A stretch of 64,000 nt of DNA from Bacteroidales bacterium UBA5281 (GTDB taxonomy: Bacteria > Bacteroidota > Bacteroidia > Bacteroidales > Lentimicrobiaceae). Below, piece after piece: positions 33,354 through 41,243 of the stretch. The DNA is taken from NCBI GenBank assembly GCA_002410555.1, contig DHSR01000032.1, positions 1 through 64,000 on the forward strand, read 5' to 3'. The stretch's first letter is position 1, and every line of letters begins with the position of its first letter. The notes below the pieces were generated by a model that saw nothing but the letters and a program-made list of their open reading frames with translations, did not search any database and was not told the DNA's origin. The position numbers and the translations under genes are program-made.

Positions 33354-34613
33354 ATGGATCAATCAATTCATATAGGCATTGTTGGCCTGGGTTACGTTGG
33401 ACTGCCCCTTGCCGTTGAATTCGGTAAAAAAATGAAAGTTACCGGCTTTGATATCAACCAACAACGGATCGAAGAACTGCGTGCAGGTAACGACCGCACC
33501 ATGGAAACTTCGTCTGAAGACCTTAAAGCAGCCATCCAGCTCACGTATACATCCAATCTGGATGATCTGCGTTCGTGCAATCATTACATCATCTCTGTAC
33601 CCACACCCATTGATCACCACAAACGTCCTGACCTCACACCGCTTATCAGGGCATCAGAAAGTGTTGGAAAAGTACTGGAAAAAGGCGACATCGTTATATA
33701 TGAATCAACAGTATATCCCGGCGCCACAGAGGAAGACTGTGTTCCGGTACTGGAAAAATTCAGTGGTTTGATTTATAATAAGGACTTTTTCTGCGGCTAT
33801 TCTCCTGAACGCATCAATCCGGGAGATAAAGTTCATACGGTCACCAACATCCTTAAGGTAACTTCTGGTTCCACGCCTGAAATTGCTGAACGGGTAGATC
33901 AGCTATATAAATCGGTCATTACTGCCGGAACCTATAAAGCCAGCTCGCTTAAGGTGGCCGAGGCTGCCAAAGTTATTGAAAACTCTCAGCGCGACATCAA
34001 CATTGCCTTCGTAAATGAACTGGCTATGATCTTTAACCGAATGGGTATTGATACCCAGGAAGTATTGGCCGCAGCCGGTACCAAATGGAATTTTCTGAAA
34101 TTTACTCCCGGGCTGGTGGGTGGCCACTGTATTGGAGTTGACCCTTATTATCTCACCCATAAGGCTCAGGAACTAGGTTATAATCCCGAAATTATTCTGG
34201 CGGGCCGACGGCTTAACGACAATATGGGTTATTATGTTACCAACAGGGTAATCAAACACATGATTAAAAAAGGCCATACCGTAGCCAACAGTAAGGTACT
34301 GGTACTGGGAATCACTTTTAAAGAAAACTGTCCTGACATCCGAAATTCGAGGGTAATTGACGTAATCTCTGAATTCAGAGAATTCTCCTGCAACGTTGAA
34401 GTTTATGACCCCTGGGCAGATGCTGCAGAGGTAAAGCATGAATATGACATTGATCTTATCCAAGAGCCCGGAGCAAATTACGACGCAGTGGTATTGGCCG
34501 TCTCCCATGAAGAATTCAAGACGCTGGATATGAAATTATTGTGCAATGGAAATGCCGTAATTTATGACATTAAAGGCCTGCTCGATAAGGATCAGGTGGA
34601 TGAGCGGCTTTAA
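33354..34613 (+). CDS. UDP-N-acetylglucosamine/galactosamine 6-dehydrogenase (WbpA/TviB-like)
   Basis: 419-residue nucleotide-sugar dehydrogenase oxidising the C6 hydroxyl of a UDP-HexNAc to the uronate in two NAD-dependent steps. NAD-binding GLGYVGLPLAVEFGK lies at the N terminus. Then come SVPTPIDHHKRPDL, YESTVYPGATEEDCVPVLE and FCGYSPERINPGDKVHT, and the central dimer helix with KVIENSQRDINIAFVNELA. The catalytic Cys lies in GGHCIGVDPYYL, and the C-terminal domain has VLVLGITFKENCPDIRNS. The PERINPGD and NSQRDINIA words are features of the UDP-HexNAc branch rather than UDP-glucose dehydrogenases. It starts 37 bp after the WlbA-like gene. Product would go to surface polysaccharide. Confidence 0.93.
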   Translation: MDQSIHIGIVGLGYVGLPLAVEFGKKMKVTGFDINQQRIEELRAGNDRTMETSSEDLKAAIQLTYTSNLDDLRSCNHYIISVPTPIDHHKRPDLTPLIRASESVGKVLEKGDIVIYESTVYPGATEEDCVPVLEKFSGLIYNKDFFCGYSPERINPGDKVHTVTNILKVTSGSTPEIAERVDQLYKSVITAGTYKASSLKVAEAAKVIENSQRDINIAFVNELAMIFNRMGIDTQEVLAAAGTKWNFLKFTPGLVGGHCIGVDPYYLTHKAQELGYNPEIILAGRRLNDNMGYYVTNRVIKHMIKKGHTVANSKVLVLGITFKENCPDIRNSRVIDVISEFREFSCNVEVYDPWADAAEVKHEYDIDLIQEPGANYDAVVLAVSHEEFKTLDMKLLCNGNAVIYDIKGLLDKDQVDERL

Positions 34614-34637
34614 GATTTCGCGTCTCTGGATTAAAAC

Positions 34638-34667
34638 ATCCGGTCCATTTTACAGGCCGGATTTTTT
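34638..34667 (+). terminator. terminator after the UDP-HexNAc dehydrogenase gene
   Basis: Stem ATCCGGtC / GgCCGGAT around a ten-base loop, then T6, 25 bp past the stop codon. Confidence 0.7.
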
Positions 34668-34713
34668 ATGCGGGAGCAGGAGTGTTGTCCTTATCACAAA
34701 CTTTCCCATGGTA

Positions 34714-35103
34714 TTAGCCCAGCTTTACTTGCATTTCAGGAGGTTGAAGCAGGTGGCGTTTTACAGCGCACATGTTGGCTACATTGACCAATGCGGATTT
34801 GTACTTCTCCGGGAAGTCATCGGTCAGGTGAATAATAATTTCAAGATATGAAATCATATGGGTTTCCGGATCAAACCTCATATTTTGTTCCAGTGTAATG
34901 CCTTCGGTAGAAATTGCCCGCTTATCGCAAAAAGACTTTACGTAAATACCGGCACAGGTACCAATAGAAGCCAGGAACAAATCAAAGGGGGCGGGTGCAG
35001 AGCCATCGCCTCCGACACCTGCAGGCTGATCGGTAGTAATGTTGTAGCCGTTGTATTGTGCGATTACCTTCTTCTTACCTTCAAAGAAAATTTTCATGTT
35101 CAT
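34714..35103 (-). CDS. OsmC-family peroxide reductase-like protein
   Basis: 129 residues of the OsmC/YhfA fold. The two conserved catalytic cysteines are in LASIGTCAGIYVKSFCDKR (first) and ANMCAVKRHLLQPPE (second). GGDGSAPAPFDLFLAS is the family signature before the first Cys. The enzyme typically reduces organic hydroperoxides, useful to an anaerobe meeting oxygen; the YhfA/YeeD-type branch is also possible. A start three codons in (MKIFFEG) fits the family equally well. The gene faces the UDP-sugar operon, and a MITE-like element lies immediately upstream. Confidence 0.88.
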   Translation of the reverse strand: MNMKIFFEGKKKVIAQYNGYNITTDQPAGVGGDGSAPAPFDLFLASIGTCAGIYVKSFCDKRAISTEGITLEQNMRFDPETHMISYLEIIIHLTDDFPEKYKSALVNVANMCAVKRHLLQPPEMQVKLG

Positions 35104-35121
35104 GATTAACTCTAGATTAAC

Positions 35122-35297
35122 ATTAGAGACCGATTAAAACTCTTTTTTATGGCAATGATTCATCACTTCATATAGCTTTTAGTGATCAGGGTATTGGGGT
35201 TGGGAGGGAAAGGAGCTTTCTCCCAACCGGAATCCCTCTTAAGTCATTCATTCAGATCGAAGTGATGGACTTTTTCATTTATCGGTCACTATTGATT
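35122..35297. mobile_element. MITE-like palindromic element, copy B
   Basis: Ends ATTAGAGACCGATTAAAAC (35122-35140) and, on the other strand, CAATAGTGACCGATAAATG (ending 35293) form terminal inverted repeats. The inner palindrome is more degraded than in the other copies (35193-35212 against 35216-35233). The piece TATAGCTTTTAGTGA recurs in inverted orientation in copy C, so B lies the other way round. It sits between the osmC-like gene and the 3' end of the phosphatase gene. Confidence 0.65.
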
Positions 35298-35333
35298 GAT
35301 TAAGTATTTATTAAAGCACAGACATTTTGCCAA

Positions 35334-36518
35334 TCAAATAAAGGTCAGGCTTACTTCTTTTAAAAATTTATCTTCGAGCAGCCGGGCAATGCGCTTCACC
35401 ACCGTGCGGCGTATTTCGAGTTCAACTGGCAAATTAGGATCCTGATGGGCAATATTAATCCGGGTACCTATCAGAAAATGAATTTCATCACTTTCAAGCA
35501 GCATTTTTACTATCCGGTCGGCAGGACCTTTGGATAAACGTGTTGTGCTATTGTACTGTTTAAGAATTTCAGTTACTTTGCCCAGGGTAAGAATGCCTTC
35601 AGTAATCAAATCTGCTCCTTCCATATAGGAAACCGGCGGCAGGTCAGGATCATCAAAATTAAAACTGTCTTCGATTTCACGATTAAGTACCCGTGCAATA
35701 ATATCTGCAGTTGTGGCACCGCAGATCACTTTTTTACCTTTAAAATCATTTACCATATTGGCAAACACCACGTCATTTTCCATTTCAAAGGGCGGCCCGG
35801 TGCATATCATCATTTGACGGGGTTCTCTGAAATATACCACCCCACAACTGGTATCATCCATAGGCATATAGGCATCATTCAGATTGGCCATATTTACCAC
35901 TTTATGCGCAAGATTAAGGGCAGAAATATCTGGTTCGTTATTGACCAGTTCATGTACATAGGTTAAGACATTGTCTCTGCCCCAGCCAAAAAGATATTTG
36001 CCTCCACCCAGCCCTGATTGGGCCACGCCATCGCTCATTACGATGATTCGGTCTTCCTTTTCGGGATAGAATTCGCAACTTTTCAACTCTTTACCTGCAT
36101 TTTTGTCGCCGCTGAGCATAACACAGGCCCATTCAGGTTCGAAAACGTCTGTACCCCGCATTACAATGGTTTGTGGATTATCGTATTCCAGAATACTCAC
36201 CTTGCCATCCACCTCTATATCCAAAATGGTAAATGTGGCGTAGCTCATTTTTCGTTCGCTACATACGGGCAATGTATTCATAATAATTTCCGCAATACGG
36301 TTGAGTTCTTTGTGTTCCAGGGTAAAGTTGAGTGCCATGGTAGCCGTTAGGGTGGCCAGCATATTGGCTTTCACACCATGACCCATGCCATCAGAGAGCA
36401 CAACAATGATCCGGTTTTCCTCTTTTATCCGGCGTGAAAGAAAAACATCGCCACAGATACGCGACTCATGATGGTTGCGCAATTCGGCATTTACTTCAAT
36501 ATAGAAGCGGTCGTTCAT
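35334..36518 (-). CDS. SpoIIE-type protein phosphatase of the sensory hydrogenase unit
   Basis: 394 residues. The PP2C/SpoIIE core (about residues 15-200) shows the metal-binding motifs ICGDVFLSRR, VVLSDGMGHGVKANMLA, a Gly-Asp region around MLSGDKNAGKE, and IIVMSDGVAQSGLGGG. The C-terminal ~190 residues form a separate alpha/beta module I do not recognise. Its start overlaps the stop of the PAS-type sensory hydrogenase by four bases (ATGA), so the two are translationally coupled. Phosphatases of this kind are known next to group C sensory [FeFe] hydrogenases in Firmicutes and Thermotogae. The likely role is to turn H-cluster/PAS state into dephosphorylation of a partner; the target is unknown. 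Confidence 0.88.
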   Translation of the reverse strand: MNDRFYIEVNAELRNHHESRICGDVFLSRRIKEENRIIVVLSDGMGHGVKANMLATLTATMALNFTLEHKELNRIAEIIMNTLPVCSERKMSYATFTILDIEVDGKVSILEYDNPQTIVMRGTDVFEPEWACVMLSGDKNAGKELKSCEFYPEKEDRIIVMSDGVAQSGLGGGKYLFGWGRDNVLTYVHELVNNEPDISALNLAHKVVNMANLNDAYMPMDDTSCGVVYFREPRQMMICTGPPFEMENDVVFANMVNDFKGKKVICGATTADIIARVLNREIEDSFNFDDPDLPPVSYMEGADLITEGILTLGKVTEILKQYNSTTRLSKGPADRIVKMLLESDEIHFLIGTRINIAHQDPNLPVELEIRRTVVKRIARLLEDKFLKEVSLTFI

Positions 36519-38392
36519 GGTTTCTGCTGGCTTTTACCGGACTTATGCGATTCGATAATTGAGTTAAGCATGCGTTCGGTTTTTGAAGCGCCTTCACCCA
36601 GCAGGAAAGCGATTTGCTGCACCAGGTTGAGGTTCTCATCAATTACTTCGGTAACCCGGTTAATCACCTCTTCTTTCCGGACTTCGGGCAGATACATGTC
36701 GCGCAATACGGCACCGGCGATTTCGCCTTTTTTAATGGAAAAGACAGAAACATTCAGCAGGCGGTCACCCAAAGGAACATCACGGTTTAATAAATTTTCG
36801 TTGTTGGAAATTACCGAAGTAAAAAGTTTATATATTTGAAAAGGAACCAGGGTCTTTAAATCTGCACCTACCAGGCCAGGGATAATGTCGTTGATATCGG
36901 CTGCATCCTCACCCAGAATATTAATGAAGCTCTGGTTTGATTCAATTACTTTTAAGCTGGAATCCACAATCACAATGGCACTGGGCAATTTTTGCAACAT
37001 TGCAGAAGTACGTTCAAGTGCCTCCTGGGCAAGCTGTTGCTCCTGCCTGGCCTTCTGCTCTGAAGTTAACAAAGCATCCTGAGTTCGGTTTAGTTTTTCG
37101 TTGGTTTGTTTCAGGGCTTTAATAAAATCATGCTTACTTTTGAGTGAATAGGTAATGCACATGTCGGTTTTGGTAAGTCCTTTGGCTACATTCACCGCAA
37201 ATTCATGGCAGGATTCATAGCCACAGGCACCACAACCCAGTTTTTCACTTTCCTGATTCTTTCCGATAACCTTAAGTATTTCTTCCACTTTGGCCTCAGG
37301 TGGATCGGGCAATCGTTGGTCATCAACGGTGAACAGGGCATTAAAATCAATAGTTGCAGCGTGTTTCCCACATGCTTTTTCCCAGGTATTAACATTAAAA
37401 TCTTTCAGTTTCTTATTGGCATAATCTGTTACCAGCGTTTTTCGGGCAAATTTCTTTCCACCCTTGGAAGTTCCCGGCCCCATCAAACAACCTTCGCAAT
37501 AGAAGAGATTAAAATTTTTGCGGATGAACTCAATTCTGGTTTCAAATTCACGAATGGCCTCCAAAACATCATCGCGACCCTCAGCAGTAATGGTACTGCC
37601 ATTCATCAGGTCTTCGCTCAGGCCTGCTGCCTGTAACAGGCCATTACTGACCGCATATAATGAACCTTTATAGCCCAGGGGCGGATCAAAATCAGAGTAT
37701 TCGACGGTACTCTCCTTGATATTGAATTCCTGAAATAAATTTCTCAATTCCACAAAAGTAAGCACGGCATCTACTTTAGAGCTTCCATCAAACCGAAGTG
37801 CCTCATCTTTTGCTCCGATGCAGGGGCCTATGTATACTACTTTGGTTGAGGGGCCATAAAGCTGGCGTGCTAACTGCGCGGTAGCAATCATCGGTGAAAC
37901 AATGGGGGCAAGATTATCTATGAGTTCAGGATGGAATTTTTCAATCAATGACACTACCGGCGGACAGTTGGTGGTAATGTAATACCGCCCCAGAAAGTTG
38001 GTAAAGAGTTCGCGGTATTTCCCTGCAACCATATCAACCCCAAAGGAAACTTCATTTACGTAATCAAAGCCCAGTTCACGAATCATACGCACAAATTTGC
38101 GATAATCAGTAATGTCGTCAAACTCACCGGATATGCTTGGAGCCACGATGGCGGCCACTTTTTCGTCCGAAGCAAGCAATTCCTTTACCTCCCGGGTGCC
38201 ATCGCGATAGCTTATGGCATCCGGAGCGCAAACCACCACACAACTGCCGCAACCTATGCACCTGTCATGAATTACAACAGGCACCTCCTGATTGGCTTTT
38301 ACCTGAATGGCGTTCACAGGACACACACGAACACAGGCATAGCAAATCTTGCATTTAGCACTATCAATACTAATTAAAGGGCTTGCCATCAT
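36515..38392 (-). CDS. putative sensory [FeFe] hydrogenase with C-terminal PAS domain (HydS-like, PP2C-linked)
   Basis: 625 residues. A 2x[4Fe-4S] ferredoxin domain (C14, C17, C20, C24 and C45, C48, C51, C55) precedes an H-cluster domain. L1 reads TTNCPP (N142, C143), L2 reads GPCIGAKDE (C191) and L3 reads YCEGCLMGPG (C299, C302). A four-Cys iron-sulphur module of the RnfB/FeS type follows (CGACGYESC ... DMC, about 385-415). Then come a coiled coil and a PAS domain (about 460-570: LPSAIVIVDSSLKVIESNQS) and a helical tail. The proton-transfer Cys of catalytic enzymes is Asn here, and L3 has CxxC rather than CxxxC, both favouring H2 sensing over bulk catalysis. Middle gene of a three-gene leftward unit; overlaps the phosphatase gene by 4 bp. 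Confidence 0.9.
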   Translation of the reverse strand: MMASPLISIDSAKCKICYACVRVCPVNAIQVKANQEVPVVIHDRCIGCGSCVVVCAPDAISYRDGTREVKELLASDEKVAAIVAPSISGEFDDITDYRKFVRMIRELGFDYVNEVSFGVDMVAGKYRELFTNFLGRYYITTNCPPVVSLIEKFHPELIDNLAPIVSPMIATAQLARQLYGPSTKVVYIGPCIGAKDEALRFDGSSKVDAVLTFVELRNLFQEFNIKESTVEYSDFDPPLGYKGSLYAVSNGLLQAAGLSEDLMNGSTITAEGRDDVLEAIREFETRIEFIRKNFNLFYCEGCLMGPGTSKGGKKFARKTLVTDYANKKLKDFNVNTWEKACGKHAATIDFNALFTVDDQRLPDPPEAKVEEILKVIGKNQESEKLGCGACGYESCHEFAVNVAKGLTKTDMCITYSLKSKHDFIKALKQTNEKLNRTQDALLTSEQKARQEQQLAQEALERTSAMLQKLPSAIVIVDSSLKVIESNQSFINILGEDAADINDIIPGLVGADLKTLVPFQIYKLFTSVISNNENLLNRDVPLGDRLLNVSVFSIKKGEIAGAVLRDMYLPEVRKEEVINRVTEVIDENLNLVQQIAFLLGEGASKTERMLNSIIESHKSGKSQQKP

Positions 38393-38412
38393 CAGTTTTG
38401 GTTTCTCGTTAA

Positions 38413-38676
38413 TTATAAGCCGGAGCTTCGTTTTCCAAACAGATCGTTTAGTACGACCATTAGTTCTTCCTCGGTAAGCAGGGTATAATGCTTTCCATCA
38501 ATCTTTAATGATGGTCCGATATCACATTTACCAAAACAGTGCGCTCCGTGAAAATGTACCAGATGCCTGAGATTATGATCTCCCAGATATTGATCAATAG
38601 TTTTCACCAGCTTTTTGTTCCCCCGCGAAAAGCAGGAACTGCCAAGACAGATTTGTATGTCGATTTTAGGCTCCAT
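38413..38676 (-). CDS. thioredoxin-like [2Fe-2S] ferredoxin
   Basis: 87 residues with four cysteines in the thioredoxin-like [2Fe-2S] pattern: IQICLGSSCFSRG (Cx4C) and GAHCFGKCDIGP (Cx3C). This is the fold of NuoE/HydC C-terminal domains as a free-standing protein. It is the first gene of the leftward unit, 20 bp before the PAS-type sensory hydrogenase, and probably passes electrons to or from that protein's ferredoxin domain. Similar small subunits accompany sensory hydrogenases and HydABC in other anaerobes. ATG start at 38676, 134 bp from the divergent hydC start. Confidence 0.88.
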   Translation of the reverse strand: MEPKIDIQICLGSSCFSRGNKKLVKTIDQYLGDHNLRHLVHFHGAHCFGKCDIGPSLKIDGKHYTLLTEEELMVVLNDLFGKRSSGL

Positions 38677-38709
38677 TATGCAACAAAAATAGACATTTTA
38701 ACAAAATAA

Positions 38710-38727
38710 TTGTGAAAACATTAACAT
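38710..38727. promoter_or_regulatory. candidate Rex operator in the divergent hyd promoter region
   Basis: The site matches the Rex consensus TTGTGAAnnnnTTCACAA at 12 of 14 fixed positions: the left half is perfect and the right half reads TTAACAT. It overlaps a second small dyad, ATTAACATTGTTAAT (38720-38734). A further half-site, CTGTGAA, lies at 38755-38761. The region lies between the two divergent hydrogenase units, and a rex gene is in the rightward unit, so autoregulation by NADH/NAD+ is plausible. A minus-strand -7-like TATTTTTG is at 38684-38691. Confidence 0.5.
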
Positions 38728-38810
38728 TGTTAATAAAATAACAGTAATTTTATGCTGTGAAACCATTATTATGGGTTGGATACAAATATACAACAAAATA
38801 CGGAAATATT

Positions 38811-39281
38811 ATGGCTGATATATTGGATGAAATCATAGAACGTCACGTAAACATACAGCGTGACGGGTTGATACCCCTGCTGCAGGAGGTGCAGTCATCA
38901 CAAGGTTTCTTATCAGAAGAAGCCATTATACGTATTGGAGCCTCTATGGAATTGCCCACCAGTAAAATATATGGTGTGGCCACCTTCTACGATCAGTTCA
39001 GGTTTGAACCCCGCGGGAAGGTCCATTTTCAAATATGCCATGGAACCACCTGTCACATCAATCATTCAATGAGAATTCTTCAGGAAATTGAACGATTATT
39101 AAAAATAAAGCCCGGCCAAACCACACGCGATGGTATATTCAGTGTAGATGCAACCAGTTGTATGGGTGCCTGCAGTCTGTCACCCGTAATAAAAGTGAAC
39201 GATACCTACTATCACGATGTTTCGCCTGCTGATCTCAAGGAAATTATTGAAAAGTCCAAATCAAAATCTCTTCATCCATGA
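38811..39281 (+). CDS. hydC: bifurcating hydrogenase subunit HydC (NuoE-like)
   Basis: 156 residues from the ATG at 38811; an upstream in-frame ATG at 38757 would add 18 residues outside the family and overlap the regulatory region. An N-terminal helical domain (LIPLLQEVQSSQGFLSEEAI, GVATFYDQF) precedes the thioredoxin-like [2Fe-2S] domain with C76, C81, C117 and C121. In HydABC enzymes this subunit carries electrons between the flavin subunit and HydA. It overlaps hydB by four bases (ATGA). First gene of the rightward unit. Confidence 0.93.
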   Translation: MADILDEIIERHVNIQRDGLIPLLQEVQSSQGFLSEEAIIRIGASMELPTSKIYGVATFYDQFRFEPRGKVHFQICHGTTCHINHSMRILQEIERLLKIKPGQTTRDGIFSVDATSCMGACSLSPVIKVNDTYYHDVSPADLKEIIEKSKSKSLHP

Positions 39282-41224
39282 CGGAAACCATTGTAGCCCC
39301 GCCAAAAGAAATTGTTGATTACCTGCTATACTCCAGACATGGCAGCACCAATGCAATGATGGAAGATTACCTGAACAGGCTAAGACGTGATAAAGTAGAC
39401 CGTCCGGTTATTTTTGTGGGGATGGGTACCTGTGGCATCGTAGCTGGCGCAGCCAACACCCTGACCTCAGTTAAAAACTATCTGAATGAGAAGAATATCA
39501 ATGCCGAAGTGGTTGAGGTGGGTTGTATTGGATTGTGTGCACATGAACCCATTGTTGACATACAGCTTCCGGGAAAACGGAGACTGGCCCTATCGAGGGT
39601 AAAGGGGGAAATGGTGGAGAACATGCTGGACAATGTGTTGAATTATGAGGTTCCAACCTACAATGTGCTGGGTCAGTATTCACATACAAGTCAGGAAGCC
39701 TGGGAAGGGGTTACCCATCTTGGCGACCTTCCGTTTTTCAGACTGCAACACCGGCTGGTTCTTAAAAATTGCGGAGTAATTGACCCATCTTCTCTCGAAG
39801 AATACCTGGCTCATGGTGGATATGGGGCATTGGAACGTGTTTTGCGCAATTATGCCCCTTCCAAAGTATGCGATATTGTAGAGGAAAGCGGACTGAGGGG
39901 CCGGGGAGGCGGCGGATTCAACACGGGTCGAAAATGGAAAATCGCCCTCAATGCCCCGGGTGATGAAAAATATATGGTTTGCAATGGTGATGAGAGTGAT
40001 CCCGGGGCATTTATGGACCGGGCCATCGTGGAAGGTGATCCTCACCGGTTAATAGAAGGTCTGGCTATTGCGGCATATGCTATCAATTCGGGCAAGGCAT
40101 TTATTTATATACGTGCTGAATATGCCGTTGCAGTTGAGCGCCTGAGGCATGCCCTGGAACAGGCGACACAAGCCGGAATCCTGGGTTATAATATTATGAA
40201 CAGCGGATTTAACCTGAGCATTCAGGTACGTGAAGGAGCAGGAGCTTTTGTATGCGGTGAAGAAACCGCCCTGATTTCCAGCATCGAAGGAAAAAGAGGA
40301 ATGCCCGGACCCAAGCCACCTTTTCCGGCCACCAGAGGATTGTTTGGACGGCCCACTGTAGTCAACAACGTTGAAACACTGGTAAATATTCCTCCAATTA
40401 TTGACAATGGACCCGACTGGTTTGCAGGCATTGGAACGGAAAAAAGCAAAGGTACCAAGGTTTTTGCACTTGCAGGAAATATCACCAACACTGGCCTCGT
40501 TGAGGTAAACATGGGCACCACCTTAAAAACTCTCGTTTACACCATAGGCGGGGGAATAAAAAATGGCAAAAACCTGAAAGCCATTCAATTTGGTGGACCT
40601 TCGGGAAGCTGCCTGCCCGAAAAAAGCTTAGATGTAAGCATTGATTATGAATCGCTGACTGAAGCGGGAACAATAATGGGTTCAGGCGGCCTGGTGGTGA
40701 TGGATGAAGACACCTGCATGGTGGACATTGTTAAGTTCTTTACCGATTTTCTGCAACAGGCCAGTTGTGGGAAGTGTATTCCCTGCCGCGAAGGTTCACG
40801 CCGGTTACACGAAATACTGGAGAACATTACCAGAAGACCAGTGAATGAATCGGGTCATGAAACCCTGGAAAGATTTAAGGGCGTATTGCAGCTTGAAAAC
40901 CTTGCAGAGGTGATGCGGGATACTTCACTCTGCGGGCTGGGACAAACCGCTCCCAATCCCTTGTTAAGTGCCTTAAAACATTTTCGCGAAGAATTTGAAG
41001 AGCATATATTCGACCGCAAGTGCCGGGCAGGAGTATGTAAAGATTTGAGGGTGTTTGCCATTGATGTTGAAAAATGCACCGGTTGTACCATTTGCGCCCG
41101 AAAATGCCCCACTATGGCCATTATCGGAGCACCACGTACACCTCATTTTATTATTGAAGACAAATGTATTGGCTGCGGAATTTGTTTTGACGTATGTAAG
41201 TTTGTTGCAGTAATCATAAAATAA
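39278..41224 (+). CDS. hydB: bifurcating hydrogenase flavoprotein subunit HydB (NuoF-like)
   Basis: 648 residues. An N-terminal thioredoxin-like domain (GMGTCGIVAGA, VGCIGLCAHEP) is followed by the NuoF core. FMN/NADH sites are GLRGRGGGGFNTGRKWKIAL, NGDESDPGAFMDRAIVEGD and GAGAFVCGEETALISSIEGK. The NuoF [4Fe-4S] ligands are SCGKCIPCREGS and SLCGLGQ. The C terminus adds a 2x[4Fe-4S] ferredoxin domain (CTGCTICARKCP, CIGCGICFDVC), typical of HydB. The subunit is where NADH and ferredoxin electrons are joined or split. Overlaps hydC by 4 bp; hydA follows after 19 bp. Confidence 0.95.
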   Translation: MTETIVAPPKEIVDYLLYSRHGSTNAMMEDYLNRLRRDKVDRPVIFVGMGTCGIVAGAANTLTSVKNYLNEKNINAEVVEVGCIGLCAHEPIVDIQLPGKRRLALSRVKGEMVENMLDNVLNYEVPTYNVLGQYSHTSQEAWEGVTHLGDLPFFRLQHRLVLKNCGVIDPSSLEEYLAHGGYGALERVLRNYAPSKVCDIVEESGLRGRGGGGFNTGRKWKIALNAPGDEKYMVCNGDESDPGAFMDRAIVEGDPHRLIEGLAIAAYAINSGKAFIYIRAEYAVAVERLRHALEQATQAGILGYNIMNSGFNLSIQVREGAGAFVCGEETALISSIEGKRGMPGPKPPFPATRGLFGRPTVVNNVETLVNIPPIIDNGPDWFAGIGTEKSKGTKVFALAGNITNTGLVEVNMGTTLKTLVYTIGGGIKNGKNLKAIQFGGPSGSCLPEKSLDVSIDYESLTEAGTIMGSGGLVVMDEDTCMVDIVKFFTDFLQQASCGKCIPCREGSRRLHEILENITRRPVNESGHETLERFKGVLQLENLAEVMRDTSLCGLGQTAPNPLLSALKHFREEFEEHIFDRKCRAGVCKDLRVFAIDVEKCTGCTICARKCPTMAIIGAPRTPHFIIEDKCIGCGICFDVCKFVAVIIK

Positions 41225-41243
41225 ACAATAAAAGTCGAGAGCG

